A DNA stretch of 64,000 nt, taken from positions 25,912,286 through 25,976,285 of the forward strand of contig QCXZ01000064.1 of the NCBI GenBank assembly GCA_025024175.1, in the 5' to 3' direction. Source of the stretch: Rhyzopertha dominica (lineage: Eukaryota; Arthropoda; Insecta; Coleoptera; Bostrichidae). The position numbers and the translations under genes are program-made. Below the pieces are notes generated by a model. The model made no database searches. It saw only the letters and a program-made list of their open reading frames with translations, and had not been told where the DNA came from. Position 1 is the stretch's first letter. Each line of letters starts with the position of its first letter. Below, one piece after another: positions 35,401 to 48,400 of the stretch.

Positions 35401-38400
35401 TTCTCATGTTAAGTTTGTGACATATTCCATATGGCCGCCCTGAGGACGCCCCTTACAAGAGCGAGCGAAACTTCGACCCTATTTCCAAACCGCGGTCTAA
35501 CCAATATATTTGTACTAGATCCATTCTATATCAGTAGTAGTTCGATGATTCCAAAATCTGACCAATCTAAAGATGTTATGGTTTCAGTATGGTTTATTGT
35601 GTTTTTCTCTACTTAATTGTAAAACATCACGCTAAAACTTAAGCTTACCATATAGAGAGGAACATCTTTACAAAATCGTTGCAACCGTCAATCAATTAAA
35701 CATATTATACGAGAATAATTGACTTAAATGGTCAAATATAATAATACCGTTTGACTGAACATAAAAAGTAGGAAGTTTTTTCGGTATTACGTTAAAATAG
35801 TGTATCCCTTAAAGCCATGTAATACTGTGCATACGTGATAAATATTTTAGCGCTTACGGTTTGCCGTTTGTCCATTACCAGTTTAGAACAACGTTAAAAT
35901 CTGCATAAATCCGTTAAACAGGCTGGTTGTGCTCAAAGCAGTCCCCGTATTTCACTATACATAAATTACTAATTAACGTTTACTGTTCAATATGAGCTTT
36001 TTAATTTTCCGACTAACGGCCGTCATTTCGGAGTTGCTTTGTATTCCACGTATTTAGCGTGCAGTTCGCGTAGCTGCACAACACAGACCAACGCACCACA
36101 GGTTGATTTGACGTCCAAAAACAGCATCCATTTATCAAGTGGAATGGGAATTCAGTCGGTGCCAAATGCATTCCCAAATTCTGGCTGAGCATGCACACAA
36201 AGCAGGGACATTTCGGTATTAATTTCAGAAACCGCTGAGTGGTTAACCACAGCTGGAACTGAGGGCCAAACAGGCGTTATTATTAAATTATTATAATCAA
36301 TAGGGCAGACTGGAGAGCACAGTAACCTCTAGCAAAGCCGTGTGACGTAATTATTGTTTATTCAAATAACTTCACAAGCAAGTTATGGGATCTAAAGCAT
36401 TATCTAATATAATATGAGTGTCATACAAACTTCTCCGAATTATTATAAAGAAAAGTAAAATTGTTTATCTTAACAATACATCATTGGTATGTATATTATT
36501 GGCTGTGTTTATTTTATTTTTGAGCATGCTACAATTTTAGTGAGATTATTAAATAGGTAACTACCCAATTTGAAAGAAAAAGTCTTAAACGAATACGATA
36601 AATTACAAAAACAAATTATTGTGCATCTTTTTAAGCTAGATCAAAAGTACTTGGAAATTTGGTAATTGTTTTAACTCCCCTTTTCTGTGCTATTAATCTT
36701 CTAAAATGGGTTTTGGCGAAAAAAGTCATTATAAATATTGTCCTTTGAAATATTCTCTACAAAAAAAAATTCGCAGGCATTTTTCCGATAATGTTACTTT
36801 TAATTGAAGTAGTATTATTTTAACAGTATTTACATTACTTTACTGGTTTCCACAAAGCCTTCGTATATTTTTAGCATTTGGAAATGTATAGCTAACATTC
36901 AAATTCTTTTATCCAAAGAGTGCGTTCATATGACATAACTGTTATGAGTTCTAGTATATGAATACCACTTATAATTTTTAATAATTAGTTTATTGAGTAT
37001 ATGCCGCACGAGTACTGTAAAACTGCTCGTCGCCAGCTGGAAGCAGGGATCATCAGCATACACAACAAAACGGATGTGTAGCAATTTTGACATAATTTAA
37101 ATGTTTCCCCAACTTATATGTGTGTTGAGTTTTTGGGTAGCACGAATAAATATGATTTCCTAACGTATCGTGTCTTAAAATACAAGTACGTCCTCCGAAT
37201 TCCGACATTATTGGTTACAGATTCCGAATTATCGGCTACAGATTCCGACGTTACCGATTACAGATTTTGACATTATCGATTAGATTGCGACATTATCGGT
37301 CACAGATGCCGACATTATCGATTACAGATTCCGCTANTACCGATTACAGATATTGGCAGTATCGATTGCAGATTNCAACATTATCGATTATAGATTCCGA
37401 CATTACCGATTATAGATCCCGATATGACCTATTACGGATTTTGATGTTAAAACATTCATCCCAAATCATGCAAAAATAACAAAATAGAACATGTTTTGCA
37501 AAAAAGATATGGATGCATGCCAAATTCTATTTCTTGTTATCCAGGTTTCATTCATGGTCGTTATAAAAATAATTGGTGATAAATCACACAATCTGGCAGG
37601 ATATTTGTGCAAAATTGAGCTATTAAAAAATTACTGACAAAAAATTATTACTGAAGAGAAGACGTGCCATTTACTGTACCGTAAGGTGGCGTGTGAAGTT
37701 ATTACTCTTCTAGGTGTAAAAAAAACATTTTTTTAAACTTTAACTGTAAATTGAGACTGATACATAACTATCTATTGGAGGAGAAATAAAAAAAGATCGC
37801 GTAACTGTATCTCAGAAACAGTTAATTTCGGAGAAAAGTTGTTTAATGAATTAAAAAAAACATTCCAGAGAACAAAATTGGTAATAGTTCTTTTTGCCAA
37901 AATTTTAATAGTTCGGAATTTTCGGCGCCATTTTGACAGTATGGCCACTAGGGGGAAAGCTTAGTATGTTTAGTAGGAGCTGTAAAAGAAGCAGTTNAAA
38001 TAATTTCCAGATTACAAGAATTATTTCCTTATTGGTGTATTATTGGCTCCTTGAACCTGGCCTATTTTTACTATATATTAACCTTGTATCTTGACACCTG
38101 AAGCCAAAAACCACTATATTACATGTTTATAGAACAAGTGTATTAATAAAGCCCGACAATAGAAAGGGCATAAACTTTTACTTATTAATATTACCCTAAT
38201 TTCAAAGTACATTATGTGGCGTCCCCGAAATTCATTAAGGAGGATATAGCCTCGTGAAAGCAGCGTCAAACTATAACACTATTATTGCCACTCTGAAGCA
38301 CTATTGCAATAAACCCCTCCATTATCCGCGAATTCAGTTAGCCATAAATTTCTAGCAGGTTAATTTACCCTGGTTGGCAAACTAATTCAAACATATTAGC

Positions 38401-41400
38401 CTTTAGACGTGCAATAATCTCTGGCTATGATACTACACGCGCTTGTGGTCTACCGCCATTCATTACGGATTCACTTTTCCAACTTAATGGCACATGATAT
38501 TCACTCAACCTACATACTGATGAACACGCCGCCGCCACTATAGAGAGTTATAGTTGAACAGGTGAGTTTCAAATAGGAGTGCAAACTGCAGCTAATTATG
38601 TTTGACTTGTAGCGGTTTAGCTCATCAATTAAGCGCATGAGGTGTTGACTAGGGCTGCATTCAAGTTGGCGGATGTTAAAAGTGAATGTCAACAATGCCA
38701 TTTGGGTCTCGTTTTAGTGCAATGCAGCAAAAAACTATGCTGATTTTAACTGCTGTTAGAATTTGTCAAACTTTAAGTATCTTATAGAGTGATCTTTATA
38801 GTTAGAAAATACAACTGCACGCATTTTGAACCGTGAAATCATGAACGTAAATGCAAAGATTTATCCAGGAAAAAGAACAGGAGTTATAATGAACAAAAAT
38901 TCAAAAGGAGAGATATTAGAACACCGCACCAACAAGCTCCTCTTTTTTTAAGAACAACAAGGTAGACTTATAACAGAAAAAAAACATTTTATAAATATGG
39001 AGAGACTATTTTGCAGATTTACTAAATATAGGGGAAGCGAGGGCGGAGTAATACTATAACAAGATCCATGCAGAACACAATGTAAAACCAGAAGAAGACC
39101 TGCCAAGTAACTAACAAGCTATGAAGGAAAATTGTCTGGAAGGACAACACATTAATAAAAGGAGTATGGATATAGCACCCAGTTGACTGTGCAGTGGGCT
39201 CTTAACAGCTCACTGCTTGAAATAATAAATAAATGGATACTGGAAACGATACCGAGAGAAGTGACACAGGCATTATTATACCCCATCTGCCATTAAGAAG
39301 ATAGACTGCGTTACTGAATATAGCCTACAATATATTTGCAACAGTAATGACAAATATACTAACGGTACAAATGGATGAGACAGTGAATATCAATGGGGCT
39401 TTTGCAAAGGAAGAGGAGCGGTGGATCAAATTCTTATCTTAAAAGAAATTTTTAGGCAGGTATATGAAGGAAATAGCAGAAAAATTATATATAAAGCAGT
39501 AAGTGGCGTTAAATCAAATTAAGTTAACTCCCCAACATAGAGAAAATAGAGCAAGGGTCAGTGGGAAGAATATTACAAGTAAAGACGCTGCGTCAATGAG
39601 ACTCAGTTTCATCAGTACATTACAAGGGTTGTAACAACAGATGATATCAATAGAGACTCATATATAAAAAAATCATCAATGTTTAGAAAAGCGGACGATG
39701 CAGTAATACTAGCGTAAAGTGTAACAGAACTCAAAAGGGTTGCTTAAAAAATTAACGGAAAGGACAAAATAATGGACCATCAGTTTGCGGAAAGAACAAC
39801 GTTAACGGATAGCTCGAAATGGGACGAGATACAGATTGGAAGAAGTGAGCATCTCTAAGTAAATGCAATCAACATAATGTTTGGATGTGAAAACACATTC
39901 AGAATCCTTAAATTACACCTATACAAAACGGCAGTGTGCCAGATCATGTGGTTTGCAGGTGAAGTGTGGACACTGAGAACTGAGCATATGGGAGTGGTGG
40001 ATATTAAAGCAGGTTTTACGAGGTAAGCAAGTCAATGGAATGGGGAGAAGAAGAACGAATGTAGAGCTTCAAGATCTACACAAGAAACCTGACATTGTAC
40101 AAAGGATAAAGGCATGACTGGGACACGTGGCTAGGATGCCGGAAGAATAAATAGCGAAAAAGCTGACTACAAGTCAAACTGGAGGTAAAAGAAAGAAAGG
40201 CAGATCAAAGGAACGATGGTTGAATAAGGGTGATATGGATCTAATACGAATAAACGTTGCGGAATGGTGGAGAGCAATGGGGTGGAAGTAATGGACAATC
40301 CAATCCAATTCGGCATGTAGCGATACTGTATACAGTGTATAATATAGAACCATGACACTTTCATACTGAACAAGTATTTCAGTTTATTGTTTAGCTACTT
40401 TTTTACTATTTTTAATCAAATGATCTATATATGTAGATCTCTCGAAAGTCTACATTGAACGTTGTATTTAAGAGCTGTTCAAAGCAGTATGTCCTTACTT
40501 TACATAAACGAATGTTTCTGCACAAATATATCGAGTTGGGCTGAGCATATACTTTATGGTACTGTTTTAGAATACATGTAGGACAATTTTTTATTTCACA
40601 TGTCATTTTTAGGACTTACGTTTTTAGGATCTTCGAGAAACATGTTTACCTGCAGCCCTTTCTTTTATAATTTAACATTGTTTTTAATTTGTTAAAACAT
40701 GTGCCATCACGCTTTGGTGGTAAAGTATAAGACCATTAAACTTAGTTACTTTCATTTTCGTGTTTTTCGGATGCAAAGTAAAAAGATTCTTAATAATAAT
40801 AATAATAATAATATATTTAGCTTTATCGTTACATAGCCACGTCAAATACAGTGTCACTAACGAGTACAGATACAATACAATAGTACAAGCACAATGCACA
40901 ATTTAAATAGACACGGTTAAAAAGTCCTCTATATTATAAACGCATAAATCTTGCAGTATAACTGTCACCTCATTTTTAAATCTACTACGCTTTAACTTTT
41001 TAATTTTGTCTGGCAGTTTATTGAAAAATTTTATGCACCAATAATTCACACTGTGTTGTGCAGTGTTTATTCTGTGGTAAGGCATACAAATTTTGTTCTT
41101 ATTACGTGTTTCGTAAGTATGAAATGTACCATTTTTATCAAAGATGTTTATGTTATCATAGGCATACATCACGCAGGTAAGTATATAAAGTGAATATACG
41201 GTAAGTATTTTACTTTTTTTAAACAAACTTTTACAACTGTGTTGACATCCTACGCCGTTTAAGATTCTAATAGCTCTCTTTTGTTTTAAAAATAGATCAT
41301 GAACACGTGAATGCATACCCCAAATGATTATTCCATATAAGAGGACGCTATGAAAGTTAGAGTAGTATGCAGTAAGTGCAGTTTTTGCATTGACATTACA

Positions 41401-44400
41401 TTTTAAATATTTTATTGTAAAAAGAGCCTTTGATAGCTTTTTGTTCAGAAAGTTTATATGTTCTGTCCACTGAAAGTTATACTCAAACCAAACACCTAAA
41501 AATTTAACTGGGCTCTGGTTTTCCAGTTTCTGGTGTAGTGAAAACTATATTTTTTGTTTTTTCGTTGTTTAAATTTAAATTATTAGCGTCAAACCACTCA
41601 TTAGCACACTGAATACTATCTCTTCCCTTGCAGGCTGCCAAATCTACAGTGGATGCGATGTTAAAGATGGAGGTATCATCCGCAAACAGACACACATCGT
41701 CCGCTTTAATGTTCACTGGTAAGTCATTCACATACACCAGGAAGAGCAGCGGACCAAGAATTGACCCCTGTGGAACCCCCTTGTCGACTTGCTTCCAGGT
41801 AGACCGTTGACCGTTATAGACTACACGCTGTTTTCTATTGCTGAGGTAAGAACGCAGCAAACTTAATGGAACTCCCCTAATGCCATAGTATTCCAGTTTA
41901 GTAAGTAATACTTGATGCGAAACTGTGTCAAATGCTTTACTTAGATCACAGTATATAGTTTCCGTGACTAGTTTTTCGTCTAGTGCTCCCGTTATATTTT
42001 CAACCACCTGAATCATGGCTGTAACAGTAGATTTACCACTTTTGTATCCATGCTGTTTACCGCATAATATGTTCTTTTTTTCGAAGTACTGGATGAGTTT
42101 GTTCTTTATCCATAGTTCAAAAATCTTTGACAACACCGGTAGCACCGCAATAGGCCTGTAATTTCTGGCATCGTTTATATTGCCACCTTTATGAAGCGGT
42201 TTTATCTCCGCAAGTTTCAGACAGTCTGGAAAAATTCCAGTTCTAATGCATAGATTCATCAGCCTAGTGAGCGGTATTACCATCGCATGAAATACTGATT
42301 TTATAAATCGGGTGCTTATTCCGTTGCAGTCCTGAGTCGATTTTGATTTAATTTGCTTTATTAAACCCTCAACATCCTGTTCAGTCACTTCATTTAAGAA
42401 GAACGATTGTACATTATCTACAGAATGCTTGTTCAACATTTCAGCAACTTTATCAGATTGAACAGTCTGATTTAATTGTGTGGCACTGCTAAAGTTTTCG
42501 TTTAGTGTCCGAGCATCGAGTAATTCACTATCCTGCGAATAAACAGCTTTTTGGCTCTTGATTACCTTCCACATGGCTGCTTGTTTGTTCTCTGCCTTAT
42601 GTATGTATTCAGTTAAAGCATTTGACTTCGCTTGTCTTAAACGGTTCTTATAATATGCTCGGCATTTTAAATAAACCTGGCGAGAATCATCCGTTTTTAA
42701 AACTAGGCTGATTGTGTACAAAGCATCTAAAGTGATTTTTTCTTGTTTTAATTGNGTTGTATACCATTTTGTTAAGCTTTTTGATTTCTTAACTTTGGTT
42801 TCTGTTTCAGGAAAAAACCTATCGAAAGATTCAATAAAGAAGTCGTGGAACCGTTGAAAACATGAATTTGCGTCTTCCTCCTGGAACAGTGGTTCCCAAT
42901 CCACAAGAACTAGGTACTGTATAAAAGCAATTATACCTTCATCGTGGAATTTTCGTATCTTCCTAGTAGAAAGTTGTTTTGATGAAGTACTCCTTTCAAA
43001 TCCAACCAGATGAATTTCTTGTGCTAGGTGGTCGGAAAGATGTGGATTCATCGTGGTTATATGTTTAATGTGTGAATGTACATTTGTTAAAATATTGTCA
43101 ATACACGTACTGGATTTTGCGCTGACCCTGGATGGTTCGCTGAATACATGCCTTATGTTGTATTGAGTAATAATGTCAATAAAGTCGTCCCGATTTTTCG
43201 AGTAATTAATAAAATCAATATTAAAATCTCCTGTCAGTACAATGTTAGTATTCCTGTACTTTTGCTGTATCGCTTCGATTGCAGCCTCTATTTGTATTAA
43301 AAAATTATTTATATTTGCAGATGGAGGGCGGTAAACTGCCATGACAACCACATTCACTTCACTTATTCGAATCGCGCAGGCTTCAAATTCTTCTTCAACT
43401 GACATGTCTTTTATTTCTGTAATCTGTAATGATTTATGTATATTTTTTATTATTATGCAGCTACCTCCATGTCTCGATGATGGTCTACAAAATGAACTAC
43501 CGATATAGTAGTTCTCGATATTGAACTGACACACTTCAGACTGTGATAGCCAGTGTTCGGTGATACACACAATATCTGGATTTCTATCTGTTAAAAATCC
43601 TTCTAGTTCGCAACCTTTGTTTCGAATTGACTGTATGTTTAAATTTATGATTCGCAGTTTCATGTTGGTTTCGTATATGTACTGCACCGGTGGAAAAAAC
43701 GGGAAATGTATATACCATATGGCCAAATGTCAGGTTTCATAGCATTTTGTAAGTTCTGTAAGTACACAGTTACTTTAAAAGACGCATAGTGCTCTGGATA
43801 TTTTGAAGGAAGTGTTTCACACGTAGCCTCGGGAAAATCTTTTTTCAGTAGCTCAAGGACCTGTTCAGGTTTAGTACTCGGATCAAATCTCGCCACATAA
43901 AGGAAAGCCTTCCTAGGAGCAGCTCGCAGCGAATTATTTGAAATACATGTACCATGAATAGCAGGGTTGTTTTCATTCTTTGGACGCCTCCTCTTCTCGA
44001 CGACGTTCCATCCATCCCCATGCTTAAGAGATACGGCGTCTTCTTCGGTAACTTGTTTGGTTGCAAGTTTCGTTTGCTCACGTATCCGTGCGTCTACAGC
44101 CATCTCGGATGAATTTTTTCTTGTAGAATGGCAAGGTACATTTTTGCCATTGTCTATGAATATAGTATTTTTTTGAGATTCTTTTGATATTCCTGGTTTG
44201 GTATCTAATAAGTTTTTATTTGTCGCGCATGCTACAGGGCTATTGACCTCACTTTCTTTAGAACTATCAGCTGTTGTAGTTTTTGCTGTCTTGGCGTTTT
44301 TGTTGTATGTGTTATCAGCTGGATGCTGAATTTTATTCAAACGATTTAGCAGATCTATCTTGTCGTTTAATAGAGAAATTTTGTCGCGTAATTCATTTAT

Positions 44401-45427
44401 GATAAGGTCATTTTGCTTAATAATGTAGTTCACAATGTGCACGTCAATTTACTTGTCGGTAAAGATATCTTCCGATGCGTCCTCAGATTCTTGTTTGTCG
44501 ATATTAACATTTTCATCGTTGCAGCACACACACGAACTATCATCGATTATTTTCAGTTTATGAACTTTTTTGGCACAACTGATGTGATAATATGCTCCAC
44601 ATGTTACACACTTTATGCCGTTTATTTAGATTTACACTTTCTACACGAGAGGCACTTTGCCACGTCTACTCGGTCGCCCGCCATGACAGCGTTCTTATCT
44701 TCATACATGTGCAGACTTTAGTCTATATTATTTATCCATAACAGACAATCCGTTTCCAGAACTATAGAATTTTGCCTCTTCTTTAAAGCTCTTGTCCAGG
44801 CTCATATTGTGTCTACAACTTTTGGTTTCTTAGGGACGTTGACGATAACCGATTTTATGTTATTCAGTAATATTCTGCACTGCCTATTTCTTTATCTAAG
44901 CCACAGTCGAGCTAATCTTCTCCACTTTGACAATCTGCTGAAATTTGATAAGATATTTCCAGCAAAATTTAGCTGGCTGCAAAAGCAAAATCTCGTGTAA
45001 TCACAATTCAAATTCATATCCTGCTCGCTATGCCGTGTTAAATTCACATTAAACTTTTTCGCTATGCTAATTTTTTTACCCTCTTTGTAGTAATCCCTCA
45101 ACTGTGCTACACATTACAAATACTAGGTATATGTGCATATAGTACATACATACATATATACTGTGTAGCATTACGAAGATGTTCATTGCTTCTAAAGAAC
45201 AGTTAAGAATTGAGAAAAATTTAGAACTGTTTGAGAATAGCATGCATAAAGCATGAACTAATCCAATCAACAGCCATATTATTTAAGTTGTTTTTAACAT
45301 TAAAAACTTCGTAAGTCCTAGTAAATTTTAATAATATAATCTCTTGGAACCGACTTGAAAGAATCGTTTTGACTAATTCTTCTAAACGTCCAATTTATAT
45401 GTAATGTAAATATAATTGTCTCCCAGA

Positions 45428-45494
<67 letters not shown>

Positions 45495-48400
45495 GTCCTC
45501 TTCTATTGTAGCTGGTAACAATTCTTGGAACAGTATAACAACCAATTTTAAAAAGCGTAGCAATTATTAGTAACTGATTTACTTTCCTGTTAAATGCATT
45601 AGTACTTTCTGTTATTTCTTGTTCTTTTGATGGTTTAAAAATAACGTTTCTTTTGCTGAAACAACATGTACTGTCAGCTAATTTAAGAGAGATGGGAGAA
45701 ACCCATATAGTTAACTCAAAATCGTTTTATGGCTTAAAATGTCAACATCATTACCTAAAGTTCTACATAACATATTAACGTATTATAGTGTTCACATGTT
45801 TATGCAGCATCGATGATAACTCACAATAATTGTCAAATAGTGTAGTGGCAGTTGCATTACAAGGCTTGAATACTGTTCTGTTTTTAAGTACCTAGTTATA
45901 AACCACATACCTTTTTTATCTCAAAATTGTTATCAGTATGAGAATTTTTTTTAGACAGCTGGATTTTATGTTATTCGGGACAGGCGCGTATGCAGTTTAT
46001 ATAGCTACCAAAATAAAAGTAAATTCAATACCTATTATTATAAATGCCTGGAATACTCTAAAAATGTGGTGGTTGCCTTCTTGGCGCTAGAAATTTGCAT
46101 TTCACAGGGTGACTACCAAACAACCGCATTTATCATCAGTGTTGTCTTTCATAAACCTAAAAGCCTTAAATCCGACCGCGTTAGAATGTTTACTTACCCC
46201 CTTGCACTTATCCAGGCACACGTTCACCGTACCCTTAAATTGCACATACGTGGATTCGGGAAACTTGAAAGCTTTGAACTTGGCTGTCAGAAAATCTCCA
46301 TCCACCGTGTTGAAGTTCTCGAACAAGTATGGATCCACAGAACACCTGCAAAAAGACATTTTGAAATTGGCTTGTAATTGCATTTGAGCGCGAGTGTAAT
46401 CGAAATTATGTTCATTAACTCCTCGCTGATGAACGGTCTCAGCAGAAACATATTTTATGATTAAGAAAGTTTTACCCGGGCGTCTAGACCAAAGGCGGTT
46501 AATGAAAATCCCTGGAGGTGCAACCGTGGCGATGCTGTGAAAATGGACTCGGTGAATTGTGGAAAAGTTTAATAAAATACAGCAGAACTTGTAACTAAAT
46601 ATTACTCAGGAGCTATTAATTAGTACACACCGCGAAAAATTTAATGTAGTAGCAGCTAGAAACTTAGTTTTCTATTTTATTGCGGATATCAAGGTTGACG
46701 TCACATGTAATAATTTATTATCTGTAAGTGGTGTTACTGCGAGTGCTTAAGAAGTTTACAACTTTGTTTTGAAACTTTCCGAGGCTGTAATCACAAACGA
46801 TTGTTTATTTTACAAAGCTTCAGACTCATACTTGAAAAATAACATTGGCCACATAACCATCTTTAGACGCGAAACAAATGTGACCTCTTTCGATAACATT
46901 TCTTATTACAGTTTCAAACACGGTCGTCGGAATTGCAGCAATTTCGTCACGAATATTGTCTACGAGTTGCTCCAGTTGGGTGGGTGATTAGTGTACAAGC
47001 TGGTTTTCAAATACTCTCACGTCTATTGATTTAGATAATTCGGTGTTTCAGAGAAAACCTTGTTCAATCGACACGATTTACAAAAATATATGTTGAACAT
47101 TTAGTTGAATTTCTTTGGTCGGAGCACTTTTCTTATTTAAACTATACTTATATTAGGGGCTGGAGTATTCATGTACAAGTGGGCCAATAATGTTTGCAAG
47201 TGCATTTGTAGCGTGGCCAAGGCAGGTTTTTAGGTTGGTCTGAAAAATTCCTTCGCGCAATCATATCGGTAAACTACCCTTATACTGCACTGTTCATAAT
47301 CAAATGAGATACTGTATTATTATATTGATTATCGGGATAGTGGAAAAAACAAATTTATGATTTAATTAAGTTGACAGTTTCGTGTATTTCTTATTTGTTA
47401 CACTTCTTCAGGACTAGAACAAAGACAACATAATATATGATAAAATTGAATAAAATAATTGCAAACCTTATTAAAACATTAAAACGTAAAACATATATGG
47501 ACATCATTATTCATTGCACAGGTAAGAATAACATAACCTATTGTCGTTTTAATTGTATCTTAATATTACAGATATCTATATTATCAAATCAAATAGAGAT
47601 ACTGTATGTTATTAGTTGTATAGTCGAAGCATTGTATTACGCAAACCAGGTGCTCTTGTGCTAGTAGAACAGTAGTGTTACTTTAGACATTTGTAGCTTG
47701 GTTGCAGCAGGTGTTGTAGTAGTTCGAACAAATAAGCTTGTTACAAGCTTGTCATAAGACCAGACTACCCTTAAACCTACTAAAGGTTAGCATGTTCACC
47801 TGCAGTTCAGATACCGAGGATTAATAGATATTTTTACTATATAAATTTGCAGCATGGTCGGAATAAGCGATTTTAGGATTGCAACGCCTTTTTGAATCAG
47901 TAAATTAGAACTTCTTTTTATACGAATCCCCTTCAGGGATAATGAGACAATATTCCTGCTTGAAGCGGTATGGTCAACACACGTAGTAAGCTGTGTCTCA
48001 TTATCAGTGAAGACGACTGTACTTACATTTAACCTATTTTTAAAGGGGTACTTGCACAAAAATTGGGATACAAAACACCGCTTATTAGAAACTTACTGAA
48101 ACACAAAATTAAACATATATTTTTGTTGATTTTTTACTTTTAATATCTTAATTATTCATTCTGAATTTGAAAAACTAAGGCAAAAAGTAGTTGATTTCAG
48201 TAAGTTCTGCCTGTCTTCATAGGTCTTGGGGGGAGGTTCTAACCCGGACTGGGTGGTACTTATCGTCAAGATCATTACTGTATATTTTTCTAAAAAGAAC
48301 CTCATAATTAGCTTACCGAGGACGATTTAAAACTATGCACGTGCAACGCACCGTGCATACAGCCTACTCAGTAACATAATTAGGCAATATCGCTACAAAT

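Larger units (their letters stand above)
40793..44720 (-). mobile_element. CR1-like LINE, copy B, nearly full length
   Basis: A minus-strand non-LTR retrotransposon with ORF1 (from about 44684), ORF2 (43663 to 40903) and a (TTA)n tail at 40795-40813. It shares both ORFs and the 3' end with copy A. Only a few lesions: an ORF1 frameshift, an ORF1 stop, an ORF2 frameshift and one N. The 5' end is unclear, near or above 44720. Confidence 0.88.

Noticed and set aside
45318..45563. Open frame with Tyr-Ile repeats on the minus strand
   Set aside because: Same reason; it spans the (TA)n tract at 45433-45490.
46066..46387. Plus-strand frames of about 100 codons
   Set aside because: Antisense shadows of ZP exon C.
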